A stretch of 64,000 bases of DNA from contig OX463856.1 in the NCBI GenBank assembly GCA_949825065.1, positions 2,022,702 through 2,086,701 on the forward strand. The letters are read 5' to 3'. The translations under genes and the position numbers were made by a program. The stretch is from Odontocerum albicorne. Lineage: Eukaryota > Arthropoda > Insecta > Trichoptera > Odontoceridae. Below are positions 63,924-64,000 of the stretch, piece by piece. The notes under the pieces are model-generated. The model did not search any database. It was given only the letters and a program-made list of their open reading frames with translations, and had not been told where the DNA came from. The number at the start of each line of letters is the position of its first letter. The first letter of the stretch is position 1.

Positions 63924-64000
63924 TACATCAAAAGTTTTTCCCCATCTTCCTGGCATGCAAACTGCATATACAGAACAACGCTGGTAATCGAACCAGAAAA

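Overview
The window looks like repeat-dominated, AT-rich (roughly one-third GC) intergenic or intronic DNA of an arthropod, most likely an insect with a large transposon-laden genome. The basis is the set of mariner transposons of insect-type subfamilies, piggyBac-like TTAA elements, hAT elements, tRNA-derived SINEs, many 5'-truncated non-LTR retrotransposon (LINE) tails, and the absence of bacterial-style gene packing. I found no convincing host protein-coding exon, rRNA gene, functional tRNA gene or CRISPR array. The only intact gene is a mariner transposase at the far right.

Layout. 0-10 kb: a deleted mariner (939-1894), a 631-bp TTAA element, a 66-bp perfect palindrome, a hAT remnant with a recognisable transposase C-terminus (about 3960-4725), a LINE tail carrying two nested transposons (5415-6735), a nearly full-length but doubly disabled mariner (7523-8804), and two minisatellites. 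10-16 kb: a foldback element, a 2.2-kb satellite of 34-bp units and a 1-kb ACAAT array. 16-33 kb: LINE and SINE debris, two MITEs, an 84-bp tandem array, a second hAT copy and a Helitron-type 3' end. 33-37 kb: a mariner fragment fused to a degenerate 38-bp satellite that was later hit by a LINE. 37-46 kb: small TTAA MITEs, a solo-LTR-like insertion, a poly(A) retrocopy with a 14-bp target duplication, and two nearly identical 620-bp TTAA elements in inverted orientation. 46-54 kb: LINE remnants, a duplicated Gln/Glu-rich broken reading frame, a second 956-bp deleted mariner and LINE 3' tails. 54-64 kb: tandem arrays, two more foldback copies, a deleted mariner, a LINE tail encoding a C2H2 finger, and the intact 1287-bp mariner (62637-63923).

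How the parts relate. The intact transposase shares the D,D34D design with the broken mariners but has different terminal repeats, so it probably does not mobilise them. The tRNA-headed SINEs share their 3' tail with one LINE family, the usual sign that the LINE supplies the SINE's reverse transcriptase. Nested insertions with readable target duplications give local relative ages: LINE tails are older than the TTAA, hAT, pogo-like and LTR-like elements inside them. Several unrelated-looking repeats share a module (CTGANGA, then a hairpin, then GAAAC, then GTGG-TAAAC) that resembles part of a hammerhead ribozyme core without satisfying all its rules.
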